Below, in pieces: positions 45,853 through 54,504 of a stretch of 64,000 nucleotides of DNA. The translations under genes and the position numbers were made by a program. The stretch is from positions 3,314,001-3,378,000 of the forward strand of contig NZ_JAJONE010000001.1 in assembly GCF_024700075.1 (NCBI RefSeq), in the 5' to 3' direction. Source of the stretch: Hymenobacter sp. J193. GTDB taxonomy: Bacteria; Bacteroidota; Bacteroidia; Cytophagales; Hymenobacteraceae. How positions within the stretch are numbered: the stretch's first letter is position 1; each line of letters begins with the position of its first letter. Under the pieces are notes generated by a model. It saw only the letters and a program-made list of their open reading frames with translations. It did no database searches and was not told where the DNA came from.

Positions 45853-46572
45853 CTACCACGGCACGGGCTGGTTCTGCCAGGTGACGAAAGAGCCGTTTTC
45901 TTCCATGTAGAGGCGGTCAATAAGGCGGATGATGCCGCGGGCCGAGTCGGCGGGCGGGAGGCCGGCGGTGCTGCCACCCATGCCCGTGCGCAGCCAGCCA
46001 GGGTCTACCAGCACCGAAACCAGGCCGTACTGGCTGATTTCGGCGGCCAGCGCCCGCATGTACATATTCAGGGCAGCCTTGCTGGCGGAGTAATGATAAT
46101 GCTCGCCCGAAGCTTTCCACGTAATGGAGCCTAACCCCGACGACAAGCTTACGATACGGCCCTTGTCGCCGGCCTTCAGCAGGTCGAGAAAGGTTTGAGC
46201 CACCAGCAGCGGGCCAATGGCATTCACGCGCATCACCTGCAGGGCATTATCGGCCGAGAGCTGGCCCAGGCGCTGGGGAGCGGGGTCCTCGGGGCCGGCG
46301 CCGGGCAGAATACCAGCGTTGTTGATGAGCACATCCAGGCCCGCCGATACAGTGCGCACGGTCTTGCGGGCGGCTACCATCGTGGCCGCGTCCGTCACAT
46401 CAAGGGCAATGACGTGCAGGCGGCCGGCGTGCAGGCCCTGCAGCGTTTGCAGGTCTTGGGCGGCGGCGGGCTGGCGGCAGGTGGCAAACACGGTGTCGCC
46501 GCGCTCCAGGTACTGGCGGGTCAGCTCCAGGCCCAGGCCTCGGTTGGCTCCGGTAATGAGGACGCGTTTCAT
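45853..46572 (-). CDS. short-chain dehydrogenase/reductase
   Basis: 239 aa from the ATG at 46572 (MKRVLITGANRGLGLELT). The TGANRGLG cofactor motif, DVLINNAGI and the YSASKAALN catalytic Tyr/Lys pair are present. The closest pattern is the C-factor-like SDR branch (C-signal-like). Substrate unknown; likely NADP(H)-dependent. The upstream 75 bases include a promoter element. Confidence 0.9.
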   Translation of the reverse strand: MKRVLITGANRGLGLELTRQYLERGDTVFATCRQPAAAQDLQTLQGLHAGRLHVIALDVTDAATMVAARKTVRTVSAGLDVLINNAGILPGAGPEDPAPQRLGQLSADNALQVMRVNAIGPLLVAQTFLDLLKAGDKGRIVSLSSGLGSITWKASGEHYHYSASKAALNMYMRALAAEISQYGLVSVLVDPGWLRTGMGGSTAGLPPADSARGIIRLIDRLYMEENGSFVTWQNQPVPW

Positions 46573-46626
46573 AAGTCGAAAGAGAGAAGGTAAATCAGGT
46601 TGCGGAGCGCAGTTTACAAAACCTGG

Positions 46627-46634
46627 CAAACATA
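46627..46634 (-). promoter_or_regulatory. candidate -7 element (TATGTTTG) of the SDR gene
   Basis: Exact TAnnTTTG on the minus strand, 55 bases before the SDR ATG. No TTTG at 19 bp upstream. Confidence 0.4.
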
Positions 46635-46694
46635 TACGGCCACCCAATGGGCAGCCGTGTACGTTTGTTGAAAATAAGTGCTGATGAAGGCTGC

Positions 46695-48317
46695 TTAGCC
46701 AGCCGCCACGGCCTTGCGCTTGCTTACCCGAGGGGCCCGCTCTTCGCCCTGGGCCAGCAGCTCGTCGTCGCGCTCGGCTTTCTTTACCGTCCAGCTCAAC
46801 GAATACAGGTCCTTGCGCCGGTCGCGCAGGTTGCGAACTGCCCCGCTGGTGTTCAGGTCCTTGAGCAGGTCCAGGTCTAGGTCAGCAATGAGGGTCATTT
46901 CGGTGTTGGGCGTGGCCTCCGCCACAATGGCGTCGTGGGGGAAGGCAAAGTCGGAGGGGCTGAACACGGCGCTCTGCGAGTACTGAATGTCCATGTTCTC
47001 GACGCGGGGCAGGTTGCCCACCGAGCCCGTAATGGCCACGTAGCACTCGTTTTCGATGGCGCGGGCCTGGGCGCAGATGCGCACGCGCTGGTAGGCGTTC
47101 TTGGTGTCCGTCCAGAAGGGCACGAACAGAATTTTCACGCCTTCATCTGAAAGCATGCGGGCCAGCTCGGGGAATTCTACGTCGTAGCACACCAGGATGC
47201 CGATTTTGCCGAAATCCGTATCGAAGCACTTGAGCTTATCGCCGCCGCGCATGCCCCAATAGGAGGCCTCATCGGGGGTTACGTGCAGCTTGTACTGCTC
47301 ATCCACGGTGCCGTCGCGGCGGCAGAGGTAGGCCACGTTGTGCAGCTTGCCATCCTCGTACACTGGCATAGAGCCCGCCACGATGTTGATGTTGTAGCTC
47401 ACGGCCAGCTCCATCATCTTGGTGCGAATGGGCTCGGTAAAGGCCGCCATGGCCCGGATGGCCACGGCCGGGGAGTCCTCGTTGGTGAGGGCCATAAGGG
47501 GGGCGTTGAAGAACTCCGGAAACAGCACGCAGTCGGCTTTGTAGCCGCTCACCGTATCCACGAAGAACTCAATCTGCTGGAGCAGGTCTTCCAGGGAGCG
47601 GGTAGCGCGCATCTGCCACTGCACAATGCCCAGGCGCACGTTGCTTTTCTGGTTGCCGATCAGCTTGTCCACGTCCTCATCGTAGTACACGTTGATCCAC
47701 TCCAGCAGCGTGGCAAAGGCCTTCGACTCGGAGTCGTAGGGCAGATAGCCGCGGATAATCTTGCGGACGTGAAACTCGTTGGAGAGCTGGAAGGTGAGGA
47801 TGGGGTCGGTAATTTCCTTGTTGCGCACCATTTCTACGTACTTGGCCGGCGTCATCTCATTGGCATAGGCCGCGTAGCCGGGAATCCGGCCACCGGCCAC
47901 CATAGCGCGCAGGTTCAGGTTTTCGCACAGCTCCTTGCGGGCGTCGTAGAGGCGGCGGCCCAGGCGGAGGCTGCGGTACTCGGGGTCCACAAACACGTCC
48001 ACGCCGTAGAGGGTGTCGCCGTCGGCATTGTGCGTGTTGAACTTGCCGTTGCCGGTAATCTTGGAGTAGGTATGCCGGTCGCCGAAGTCGGAGTACTGCA
48101 CGATGATGGCCAGCGCGGCAGCCACCACAATGCCATTGTCCTCGATGCAGATCTGGCCTTCGGGGAACTTGCGCAGTAGGTTGTTGTACTCATCCTGGGC
48201 CCAGGCACCTTCCATATTGGAGTATACCTTGTCCATGATGTCGCGCACGGCTTTGTAGTCGCTCTTGCGCAGGGTGCGCAGCACCAGCTTGTGAGCGGGC
48301 ACCGCCGTGGGCGTCAT
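46695..48317 (-). CDS. GNAT acetyltransferase fused to a carbon-nitrogen hydrolase
   Basis: 540 aa from the ATG at 48317; the coding part upstream may be longer (see findings). Residues 1-200 are a GNAT domain (VFVDPEYRSLRLGRRLYDAR). Residues 240-520 are a nitrilase-type domain with VLFPEFFN (Glu), YKLHVTPDE (Lys) and GILVCYDVEFPE (Cys), the complete triad. This two-domain arrangement is known in Bacteroidota and other bacteria; the natural substrate is not settled. A basic tail (RVSKRKAVAAG) closes it. A TACCTTTG element at 48412-48419 suggests the true start may be the ATG at 48388. Confidence 0.88.
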   Translation of the reverse strand: MTPTAVPAHKLVLRTLRKSDYKAVRDIMDKVYSNMEGAWAQDEYNNLLRKFPEGQICIEDNGIVVAAALAIIVQYSDFGDRHTYSKITGNGKFNTHNADGDTLYGVDVFVDPEYRSLRLGRRLYDARKELCENLNLRAMVAGGRIPGYAAYANEMTPAKYVEMVRNKEITDPILTFQLSNEFHVRKIIRGYLPYDSESKAFATLLEWINVYYDEDVDKLIGNQKSNVRLGIVQWQMRATRSLEDLLQQIEFFVDTVSGYKADCVLFPEFFNAPLMALTNEDSPAVAIRAMAAFTEPIRTKMMELAVSYNINIVAGSMPVYEDGKLHNVAYLCRRDGTVDEQYKLHVTPDEASYWGMRGGDKLKCFDTDFGKIGILVCYDVEFPELARMLSDEGVKILFVPFWTDTKNAYQRVRICAQARAIENECYVAITGSVGNLPRVENMDIQYSQSAVFSPSDFAFPHDAIVAEATPNTEMTLIADLDLDLLKDLNTSGAVRNLRDRRKDLYSLSWTVKKAERDDELLAQGEERAPRVSKRKAVAAG

Positions 48318-48411
48318 GCGCTCAGCTACGGCGGGCACCGTTTGTTTTTGGCGTGGCTACCGCCGGTTTTATTGTTAGAAGCAGGCATAGGTCGAAGCAA
48401 AAGTCTTAGTC

Positions 48412-48419
48412 CAAAGGTA
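48412..48419 (-). promoter_or_regulatory. -7 promoter element (TACCTTTG) of the GNAT-nitrilase gene
   Basis: Exact TAnnTTTG on the minus strand, 24 bases before an ATG at 48388. No clear -33 element. Confidence 0.5.
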
Positions 48420-48465
48420 CGGCTTGGGCAGGCGTTGCGTTGGATTTAAAGCACTGGAACGCAAA

Positions 48466-48497
48466 CCGCCCGATGTCCATGCGGGCACCGGGCGGTA
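48466..48497 (-). terminator. hairpin between scoB and the GNAT-nitrilase gene, possible terminator
   Basis: ACCGCCCG (48466-48473) pairs with CGGGCGGT (48490-48497), stem 8, loop 16; on the minus strand only TTT follows. It lies 30 bases after the scoB stop. Confidence 0.45.
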
Positions 48498-48526
48498 GCA
48501 TGTTAACCTGCCAAGCAGGCAAATAG

Positions 48527-49183
48527 TTATACGCCCTGCATCTCAGGCACCTCGGCGGGCACTACCAGCTTGCCGGCGGTAGCGGCTTTAATTTGCTCTA
48601 CCGACACGCCCGGAGCCCGCTCGCGCAGCACGAAGCCGTCGGGAGTCACGTCGAGGACAGCCAGCTCGGTTACAATCTTCTTCACGCAGCGCAGGCCGGT
48701 AATGGGCAGGGTGCAGGCGGGCAGAAGCTTGGAGCTACCGTCGCGAGCTACGTGCTGCATGGCCACGATGATGTTCTTGGCGGAGGCCACCAGGTCCATG
48801 GCGCCACCCATGCCCTTCACCATCTTGCCGGGAATTTTCCAGTTGGCAATGTCGCCGTTTTCCGACACCTCCATGGCGCCCAGGATGGTGAGGTCCACAT
48901 GCTCCCCGCGAATCATGGCGAAGGAGTCGGCCGAGGAAAAGAGGCTGGAGCCAGGCAAGGTGGTGACGGTTTGCTTGCCGGCGTTGATGAGGTCGGGGTC
49001 TACTTCGGCTTCAGTGGGGAAGGGGCCCATACCCAGCAGGCCGTTTTCGCTTTGCAGCTCCACGTTGATGCCGTCGGGAATGTAGTTGGCCACCAGCGTG
49101 GGAATGCCGATGCCCAGGTTGACGTAGGAGTTGTTCTGAACTTCCTGCGCAATGCGCCGGGCAATACCGTGTTTGTCGAGCAT
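48527..49183 (-). CDS. scoB: 3-oxoacid CoA-transferase subunit B
   Basis: 218 aa. SENGLLGMGP contains the catalytic Glu46; LGIGIPTLVANYIPDG and DLVASAKNIIVAMQHV are also typical of SCOT/AtoA-type beta subunits. With scoA it moves CoA from succinyl-CoA to acetoacetate. Interestingly, its partner lies 1.3 kb upstream, separated by a serine hydrolase on the same strand. Confidence 0.93.
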   Translation of the reverse strand: MLDKHGIARRIAQEVQNNSYVNLGIGIPTLVANYIPDGINVELQSENGLLGMGPFPTEAEVDPDLINAGKQTVTTLPGSSLFSSADSFAMIRGEHVDLTILGAMEVSENGDIANWKIPGKMVKGMGGAMDLVASAKNIIVAMQHVARDGSSKLLPACTLPITGLRCVKKIVTELAVLDVTPDGFVLRERAPGVSVEQIKAATAGKLVVPAEVPEMQGV

Positions 49184-49226
49184 AGGGGGAGGGTGGGGTA
49201 GGTGGGAAATGCGCGTTGAGTTGGAG

Positions 49227-50528
49227 CTACCGGGCAGGCTGTGCGGCCTTGGGCACCGTTACGGCTTCGTATACCAGGTGGCGAAATTGGTTGGTCAGCT
49301 CACCGTGGCTGTTGGGAAACTTCTGAGTGTAAAGCAAAACCACAAGCCTGGCTTTCGGATCAACCCAGTACGAAGTGCCGAAGATGCCGCCCCATTCGTA
49401 GGAGCCCTCCGCCAGCTCCATCTGCCGGGCCCCGGCCGCCGTGACGAGGCCAAACCCCAGCCCAAACTTATTGGCGCCTTGGTTTACGTCGCCAATCTGG
49501 TTGGTGGTCATCAGCTGCACGGTGGCGGGCTTCAGGAAACGTCGTCCGTTATACTCGCCGCCGTTGAGCAGCATCTGCAGGAAAACGGCGTAGTCGTAGA
49601 TGGTAGACGACAGGCCCGCGCCGCCAGAGAAGTAAGTGCCGGCCAGCTTCGGGTAGTCGGGGTTGACGCCCAGCCCATTCTTTGCCGGCGCTTTCACCGT
49701 GTTTTTGGCGTCGTCCTCGGTGTAGAGCACCGCCAGGCGGGCTTGTTTGTTGTCGGGCAGGTAGAAGTAGGTGTCGCGCATACCCAGCGGCTCAAACAGG
49801 CGGGTGCGCAAAAAGGTATCCAGCGGCTGGCCCGACAGCACCTCCACCAGGTAGCCCACCACATCCGTGTTCAGCCCGTAGGTGAACTTCGTGCCTGGCT
49901 CGTGCATCAGCGGCAGTGCGCCCAGGGCCTGCATGGAGCGGGCCAGGTTGCCGTTGGGCGTGCCAATGCCGTTCGGAATATGGGCCTTGGCATAAATAGC
50001 GTTGGATTCCTTGCTGCCAATGGTGGCATAGCCAATGCCCGAGGTGTGGGTGAGCAGATGGCGGATAGTTACCTCTTGTTTGGCCGGTGCGGCGGTGTAG
50101 GTGGAGTCCTTTTCGTTGAAAGACGTCAGGACTTTCGGGTTCCGAAACGCGGGAATGTACTTCGAAACCGGGTCGTCGAGTTGAAACCGTCCTTCGTCGT
50201 AGAGCAGCATGAGACCCACGCTGGCTATGGCCTTGGTTTGGGACGCAATGCGCATAATGGCATCGGTCTTTAGAGGCTTTTTAGTAGCTACATCGTCCAC
50301 CCCAAAGGCTTTATGGTAGATAATTTTACCATTTTGAGCCACCAGCGCAATAGCGCCCGGCGCGTAATTGGCCGCCGTAAAATCCCGCAGCAGCTGGTCG
50401 ACGCGCTGCAGCCGCTCCGGGGCTACGCCCACCGCTTGCGGCTTGGCTTCGCGCAGTACCGTGGGTTGGGCCAGAGTGCTACCGCTGATGCTCAGCAGCA
50501 GGAGCAGGCCGAAGAGTTGGGTTTTCAT
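49227..50528 (-). CDS. secreted serine hydrolase of the beta-lactamase class C / esterase family
   Basis: 433 aa. Signal peptide MKTQLFGLLLLLSISGSTLA. Ser96-x-x-Lys99 in SQTK is the catalytic SxxK motif; TPEGKIIYHKAFG-type residues (NGKIIYHKAFGVDD) precede it, and FTYGLNTDV supplies the Tyr motif. WGGIFGTSYWVDP near the end is usual for this family. Probably a periplasmic peptidase or esterase, not a proven beta-lactamase. It sits between scoA (12 bases) and scoB (43 bases), so all three should share a transcript. Confidence 0.88.
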   Translation of the reverse strand: MKTQLFGLLLLLSISGSTLAQPTVLREAKPQAVGVAPERLQRVDQLLRDFTAANYAPGAIALVAQNGKIIYHKAFGVDDVATKKPLKTDAIMRIASQTKAIASVGLMLLYDEGRFQLDDPVSKYIPAFRNPKVLTSFNEKDSTYTAAPAKQEVTIRHLLTHTSGIGYATIGSKESNAIYAKAHIPNGIGTPNGNLARSMQALGALPLMHEPGTKFTYGLNTDVVGYLVEVLSGQPLDTFLRTRLFEPLGMRDTYFYLPDNKQARLAVLYTEDDAKNTVKAPAKNGLGVNPDYPKLAGTYFSGGAGLSSTIYDYAVFLQMLLNGGEYNGRRFLKPATVQLMTTNQIGDVNQGANKFGLGFGLVTAAGARQMELAEGSYEWGGIFGTSYWVDPKARLVVLLYTQKFPNSHGELTNQFRHLVYEAVTVPKAAQPAR

Positions 50529-50540
50529 CCGCCGTTGGGG

Positions 50541-51242
50541 TTAGACAGTGGAGCGCACCGTGCGCTGCTCAATGCGCTTCTCGTAGTTCTGGCCCTCGAA
50601 AATGCGCTGCACAAAAATGCCAGGCGTGTGAATCTGGTTGGGGTCCAGCTCCCCGGCGGGCACCAGCTCCTCCACCTCGGCCACCGTGATTTTGCCGGCC
50701 GTGGCCATCATGGGGTTGAAGTTGCGGGCCGTGCCTTTGTAGATGAGGTTGCCGGCCGTGTCGCCCTTCCAGGCTTTCACCAGGGCATAATCGGCGTGCA
50801 GGGCGGTTTCCAGCAGGTACATCTTGCCGTTGAACTCGCGGCTTTCCTTGCCTTCGCCTACCTCGGTGCCGTAGCCCGCGGGGGTATAGAAGGCCGGGAT
50901 GCCCGCGCCCCCGGCCCGGCACCGCTCGGCCAGGGTGCCCTGCGGAATCAGTTCTACTTCCAGCTCCCCGCTCAGCAATTGGCGCTCAAACTCGGCGTTT
51001 TCGCCCACGTAGCTGGAAATCATCTTGCGCACCTGCTTGGTCTGGAGCAGGCGCCCGATGCCGAAGTCGTCGACGCCGGCGTTGTTGCTGATGCAGGTGA
51101 GGTTCCGCACGCCGCGGCGCAGAATTTCCTCAATGGCATTTTCGGGAATGCCGCACAGGCCGAAGCCGCCCAGCATGAGCGTCATGCCGTCGGTGAGGCC
51201 GTCCAGGGCCGCCTGGGGGCCGGCCACTACTTTGTTTATCAT
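50541..51242 (-). CDS. scoA: 3-oxoacid CoA-transferase subunit A
   Basis: 233 aa. [34 protein letters not shown] and [20 protein letters not shown] are alpha-subunit signatures (ScoA/AtoD). Pairs with scoB for acetoacetate activation in the matrix of ketone-body or branched-chain degradation. The C-terminus ends VRSTV just 12 bases ahead of the serine hydrolase. Confidence 0.93.
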   Translation of the reverse strand: MINKVVAGPQAALDGLTDGMTLMLGGFGLCGIPENAIEEILRRGVRNLTCISNNAGVDDFGIGRLLQTKQVRKMISSYVGENAEFERQLLSGELEVELIPQGTLAERCRAGGAGIPAFYTPAGYGTEVGEGKESREFNGKMYLLETALHADYALVKAWKGDTAGNLIYKGTARNFNPMMATAGKITVAEVEELVPAGELDPNQIHTPGIFVQRIFEGQNYEKRIEQRTVRSTV

Positions 51243-51303
51243 ACGTCAGAGTTGGGTGGGTTTGGGAGCGGGAAGGTAATAAAGGAATGAGGAATGGCGA
51301 GTT

Positions 51304-51470
51304 GTCATGGCGAGCAGCGCGGAGCCATCCGTCCTATGCAATATGATAAGTCCCAAAATGTGAAAAGCCCTTAACCGTGCGCGACGAGTAAGGGCTTTCT
51401 GGTGAAAGAGTGCGTCTGGTTCTGAAAAGCACTGTCATGGCGAGCGAAGCGCGGCCATAACAGTGCTTTG
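51304..51470. repeat. mosaic repeat element 1 (two REP-like units around a shared core)
   Basis: REP-like units start at 51304 and 51434 (both GTCATGGCGAGC, same orientation). Between them is a core with AAATGTGAAAAGC (51356-51368), a 10-bp stem (51364-51373 with 51389-51398) and CTTTCTGGT. The element begins 62 bases upstream of the scoA ATG on this strand and ends 4 bases from the ribF stop (51474). Its core is shared with the element at 55429. Confidence 0.75.
51424..51470 (-). terminator. terminator behind ribF, inside mosaic repeat element 1
   Basis: The 16-bp stem 51426-51441 with 51454-51469 (one mismatch) has a 12-base loop and, on the minus strand, is followed by T residues. It starts 5 bases after the ribF stop codon. 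Confidence 0.6.
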
Positions 51471-51473
51471 TTC

Positions 51474-52427
51474 TTACCCGCCTACCAGATGCCGCCGCGC
51501 ATTGTCCGCGTCGAGGGCCAGCTGGGCTTTCAGGGCGTCGAGGCCACTGAACTTCTGCTCGTCGCGCAGGCGGGCCACAAACTGCACCGACAGCAGCTGG
51601 TCGTACAGGTCGTCGTCGAAATCGAGCAGATGGACTTCGGTGGTCTGGCTGAGCTGCCCGCCCACGGTGGGGCGCACCCCGATGTTGAGCATGCCCTGGT
51701 GTACGGTGCCGGCCGCCGTCGTCACCATCACCGCGTACACGCCCCGGGCCGGAATCAGCTTTAAGGGTTCGTCGCACACGATGTTGGCCGTGGGGAAGCC
51801 GATGGTGCGGCCCAGCTGCTGCCCGCGTACCACCGTGCCCGTGAGCGGGTAGGGGTAGCCCAGGTAACGGTTGGCCGTGAGAATGTCGCCACTTTCCAGG
51901 GCGCGGCGGATGCGGGTGCTGCTCACGCCCACGGCGTCCACGTCCTCGCGCGGAATTTCCTCCACGGTCAGCCCGTAGCGGTCGGCGTGCTGGCTGAGGT
52001 AGTCGAAGCCGCCTTCGCGGTTGCGGCCAAAGCGGTGGTCGTAGCCGATGACGAGCTTGCCGGTGCCCACCGTTTGGAGCAGGACCTGCTGGATAAACTC
52101 CTCGGAGGTAAGAGCCGCAAATTCCTTGGTGAAGGGTACGATGAGCAGGTAGTCGACGCCAAAATCTTCCAGCTTCTGGGCCCGCTCTTCCAGGGTGTTC
52201 AGCAGGTGCAGATCCTGGGGCTGGGGGTGCGTGGGTGGTGGGGCCAGCACCAGGCGCGGGTGGGGCCAGAAGGTGATGACCACAGCCGGGCCGCCGCTTT
52301 GCCGGGCCACTTCCAGCAGGCGCTGCAGAATCTTCTGGTGCCCCAGGTGCACCCCATCGAAGGTACCACTGGTCACCACGGCCTGACCGAGAAAAGGAAA
52401 CTGCGCGGGGTCCCGAACGACGAGCAT
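51474..52427 (-). CDS. ribF: bifunctional riboflavin kinase / FAD synthetase
   Basis: 317 aa. The N-terminal FAD synthetase part has TSGTFDGVHLGHQKILQ and VIGYDHRFGRNREGG, and the C-terminal kinase part has IGFPTANIV, RGVYAVMV and GMLNIGVRPTVGG. Makes FMN and FAD from riboflavin. It is next to truB, a common pairing in bacteria. No riboswitch is visible. Confidence 0.95.
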   Translation of the reverse strand: MLVVRDPAQFPFLGQAVVTSGTFDGVHLGHQKILQRLLEVARQSGGPAVVITFWPHPRLVLAPPPTHPQPQDLHLLNTLEERAQKLEDFGVDYLLIVPFTKEFAALTSEEFIQQVLLQTVGTGKLVIGYDHRFGRNREGGFDYLSQHADRYGLTVEEIPREDVDAVGVSSTRIRRALESGDILTANRYLGYPYPLTGTVVRGQQLGRTIGFPTANIVCDEPLKLIPARGVYAVMVTTAAGTVHQGMLNIGVRPTVGGQLSQTTEVHLLDFDDDLYDQLLSVQFVARLRDEQKFSGLDALKAQLALDADNARRHLVGG

Positions 52428-52472
52428 CAGCAGGGAAAAGGTGAAAAGGTACGGTGGAAAGTCAGCCCGGTT

Positions 52473-53285
52473 CTACGAAGAAGCGGCCGCGTCGGGCGCC
52501 TGCGGGGTGCTGGTTGCCTGAAAATACTCCAGCCCGGCCCGGCGCTCCGGCTGACGCTGCCGCTGGGGCCGCTCCGGCCTGTCGGCGGCGCCCTCGGGGC
52601 GGGGCGGGCGCAGGGCTTCCAGCTGCGTCATGCTCAGCGCATCGGCCACCGCGTACTCCCCGATGCGGGTGCGCACGAGCTTGGTGAGGTGGGCGCCGCA
52701 GCCCAGGGCCAGCCCAAAGTCGCGGGCCAGGCTGCGGATGTAGGTGCCCTTGGAGCAGGTCACGCGGAAATCCACCTCGGGCAGCTCGATGCGGGTAAGC
52801 TCAAACGCCCGGATGGTGACCTGCTTGCTCTTGATTTCGGCCTCACCGCCGCGCCGGGCCACTTCGTAGGCTCGCTCTCCGTTCACCTTCACCGCCGAAA
52901 ACAGCGGGGGCGTCTGCTCAATCAGCCCTACAAACTGCGCGGTAGCGGCGCGCACCTGCTCCTCGGTGAGGTGCTCGTAGGGCAGCTCACCGTCTACGGG
53001 CGTTTCCAGGTCAAAGGAAGGTGTGGTCTGACCCAGGCGGAAGGTGCCAGTATACTCTTTTTCCTGGGCCTGAATGAGGTCAATCTGCTTGGTTTTCTTG
53101 CCGGTGCAGAGAATGAGCAAGCCGGTAGCCAGCGGGTCGAGGGTGCCGGCGTGGCCGATTTTCTTGATGCGCAGCGTATTCTTGACTTTGCGCACCACGT
53201 CGAACGAAGTCCAGGTCAGGGGCTTGTCGACGAGCAGCACTTCGCCGGCTTCAAAATCAAACGCGGCAGCAGAAGGAGTTTCCAT
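52473..53285 (-). CDS. truB: tRNA pseudouridine(55) synthase
   Basis: 270 aa from the ATG at 53285 (METPSAAAFDFEAG). VDKPLTWTSFDVVRKVKN and GHAGTLDPLATGLL with catalytic Asp50 are the TruB motifs. It modifies U55 of the T loop of tRNA. The C-terminus (residues 230-270) is a Pro/Arg/Gln-rich, low-complexity tail. Divided from uppP by a terminator-like hairpin. Confidence 0.95.
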   Translation of the reverse strand: METPSAAAFDFEAGEVLLVDKPLTWTSFDVVRKVKNTLRIKKIGHAGTLDPLATGLLILCTGKKTKQIDLIQAQEKEYTGTFRLGQTTPSFDLETPVDGELPYEHLTEEQVRAATAQFVGLIEQTPPLFSAVKVNGERAYEVARRGGEAEIKSKQVTIRAFELTRIELPEVDFRVTCSKGTYIRSLARDFGLALGCGAHLTKLVRTRIGEYAVADALSMTQLEALRPPRPEGAADRPERPQRQRQPERRAGLEYFQATSTPQAPDAAASS

Positions 53286-53289
53286 AAGC

Positions 53290-53320
53290 AAAGGCCCGCA
53301 CCGGGGCGCGGGCCGAAAAA
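53290..53320 (-). terminator. hairpin between uppP and truB, probable terminator
   Basis: GGCCCGC (53293-53299) pairs with GCGGGCC (53308-53314) over an 8-base loop; on the minus strand TTTGCTT follows. It lies 18 bases after the uppP stop and 8 bases before the truB ATG. Confidence 0.55.
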
Positions 53321-53331
53321 ACGGTAGCGGC

Positions 53332-54120
53332 TTAAAGCACGTGCAGGTCGATGCCCAGCGCCATCATCACCAGGATAACCACGCCCACCACAATGCGGTA
53401 AAGCCCAAACGCCCGGAACCCGAAGCGCGATACAAAATCGACGAAGGTCTTGACGGCCAGCAGGGCCACGATAAAGGCCACCACGTTGCCGAACAGCAGC
53501 AGCTTGAGGTCTTCGGCGCCAGGCGGGGCTATTTTATAGGTTTTGTAAAGCTGGTAGGCCGTGATGACGAACATGGTAGGCACGGCCAGCAGAAAGGAGA
53601 AGTCGGCGGCGGAGCGCCGGTCGAAGCCCTGGGCCAGCCCGCCCACAATGGTAGCCGCCGAGCGGCTCACGCCCGGCACCAGCGCCAGGCACTGAAACAG
53701 CCCGATTTTGAGCGCCTGCCGGAAGTTTGGCGTGGTCACTTCCTTGCGCGGACCGCTGAATACTTTGTCGATGAACACCAGCACCACGCCGCCTACCAGC
53801 AGCGCCCAGGCCACCACCGCCACGTTCTTGAGCAGACTTTCGATAACATCCTTCAGCAGAAAGCCCAGGATGCCGAAGGGCACGAAGGCCACGGCCAGCT
53901 TCAGGTAGAAGTCGAAGCTCTGCACAAACCGCCGCCAGTACAGCACAACCACCGAGAGGATGGCCCCCAATTGAATGGAGGTGATATAGGTATCGGTAAA
54001 CGTCAGCTGCCCGATGCCGAGCAGGTTGGCTACGATAATCATGTGTCCCGTGCTGGAAACGGGCAAAAACTCCGTCAGACCCTCAATGATGGCCAGGAGC
54101 AGGGCATGCCAGTAGCTCAT
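53332..54120 (-). CDS. uppP: undecaprenyl-diphosphatase
   Basis: 262 aa, about eight helices. EGLTEFLPVSSTGHMII and GVSRSAATIVGGLAQGFDR are the two phosphatase motifs (BacA/UppP). It recycles undecaprenyl pyrophosphate for cell-wall and O-antigen synthesis and can give bacitracin tolerance. The start is directly next to the stop of the DUF3098 gene. Confidence 0.95.
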   Translation of the reverse strand: MSYWHALLLAIIEGLTEFLPVSSTGHMIIVANLLGIGQLTFTDTYITSIQLGAILSVVVLYWRRFVQSFDFYLKLAVAFVPFGILGFLLKDVIESLLKNVAVVAWALLVGGVVLVFIDKVFSGPRKEVTTPNFRQALKIGLFQCLALVPGVSRSAATIVGGLAQGFDRRSAADFSFLLAVPTMFVITAYQLYKTYKIAPPGAEDLKLLLFGNVVAFIVALLAVKTFVDFVSRFGFRAFGLYRIVVGVVILVMMALGIDLHVL

Positions 54121-54438
54121 CTAGGGGCGCTTGTAGGTAGGACGAGTCGGCTCTGCCGGAGCTGCCGGGGTGGCTGGAGCCGCCGGCGTAAACGTGTTAG
54201 GAGCAGCTACGGTGGTAGGGGCGGCCTCGGTTACGTTGCCCGACTTGGCCATAATGGCAAAAAACTCCACTACGAACCCGGCAAATAAGAGCAGCGGCCC
54301 CAGCGTAATTCCCAGAAACCCTTCGCCGTACTCGGTCGTGTCAAGCGTCATGGTAATGAAGCCGGCGGCCAGCAGGGCCAGGCCTATGAACATCAGCCGG
54401 TAGTTGCGCGGCCCGAAAGCGAAACGTTGATTTGCCAT
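54121..54438 (-). CDS. DUF3098 small membrane protein
   Basis: 105 aa from the ATG at 54438 (MANQRFAFGPRNYRLMFIGL). The FGPRNYRLMFIGLALLAAGFI motif, two helices (with PLLLFAGFVVEFFAIMA) and a Pro/Ala/Thr-rich tail ending PTYKRP are usual for DUF3098, a conserved Bacteroidota family of unknown role. It sits between ftsX and uppP, the conserved order. Confidence 0.88.
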   Translation of the reverse strand: MANQRFAFGPRNYRLMFIGLALLAAGFITMTLDTTEYGEGFLGITLGPLLLFAGFVVEFFAIMAKSGNVTEAAPTTVAAPNTFTPAAPATPAAPAEPTRPTYKRP

Positions 54439-54504
54439 AAAGTCGGTGTTCGTTATTAGGTTTTCGTTTTTGGTCAGCAGCCTGCGCAAGCTTGCTTCTC
54501 ACGT

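Noticed and set aside
48317..48388. Programmed frameshift at the GNAT start
   Set aside because: Only a single A5 run; no slippery heptamer or stem found.
49152..50273. 373-aa plus-strand frame
   Set aside because: Opposite the serine hydrolase with its catalytic motifs; composition is antisense-like.
51987..53327. 446-aa plus-strand frame
   Set aside because: Opposite ribF and truB, which have full motifs.
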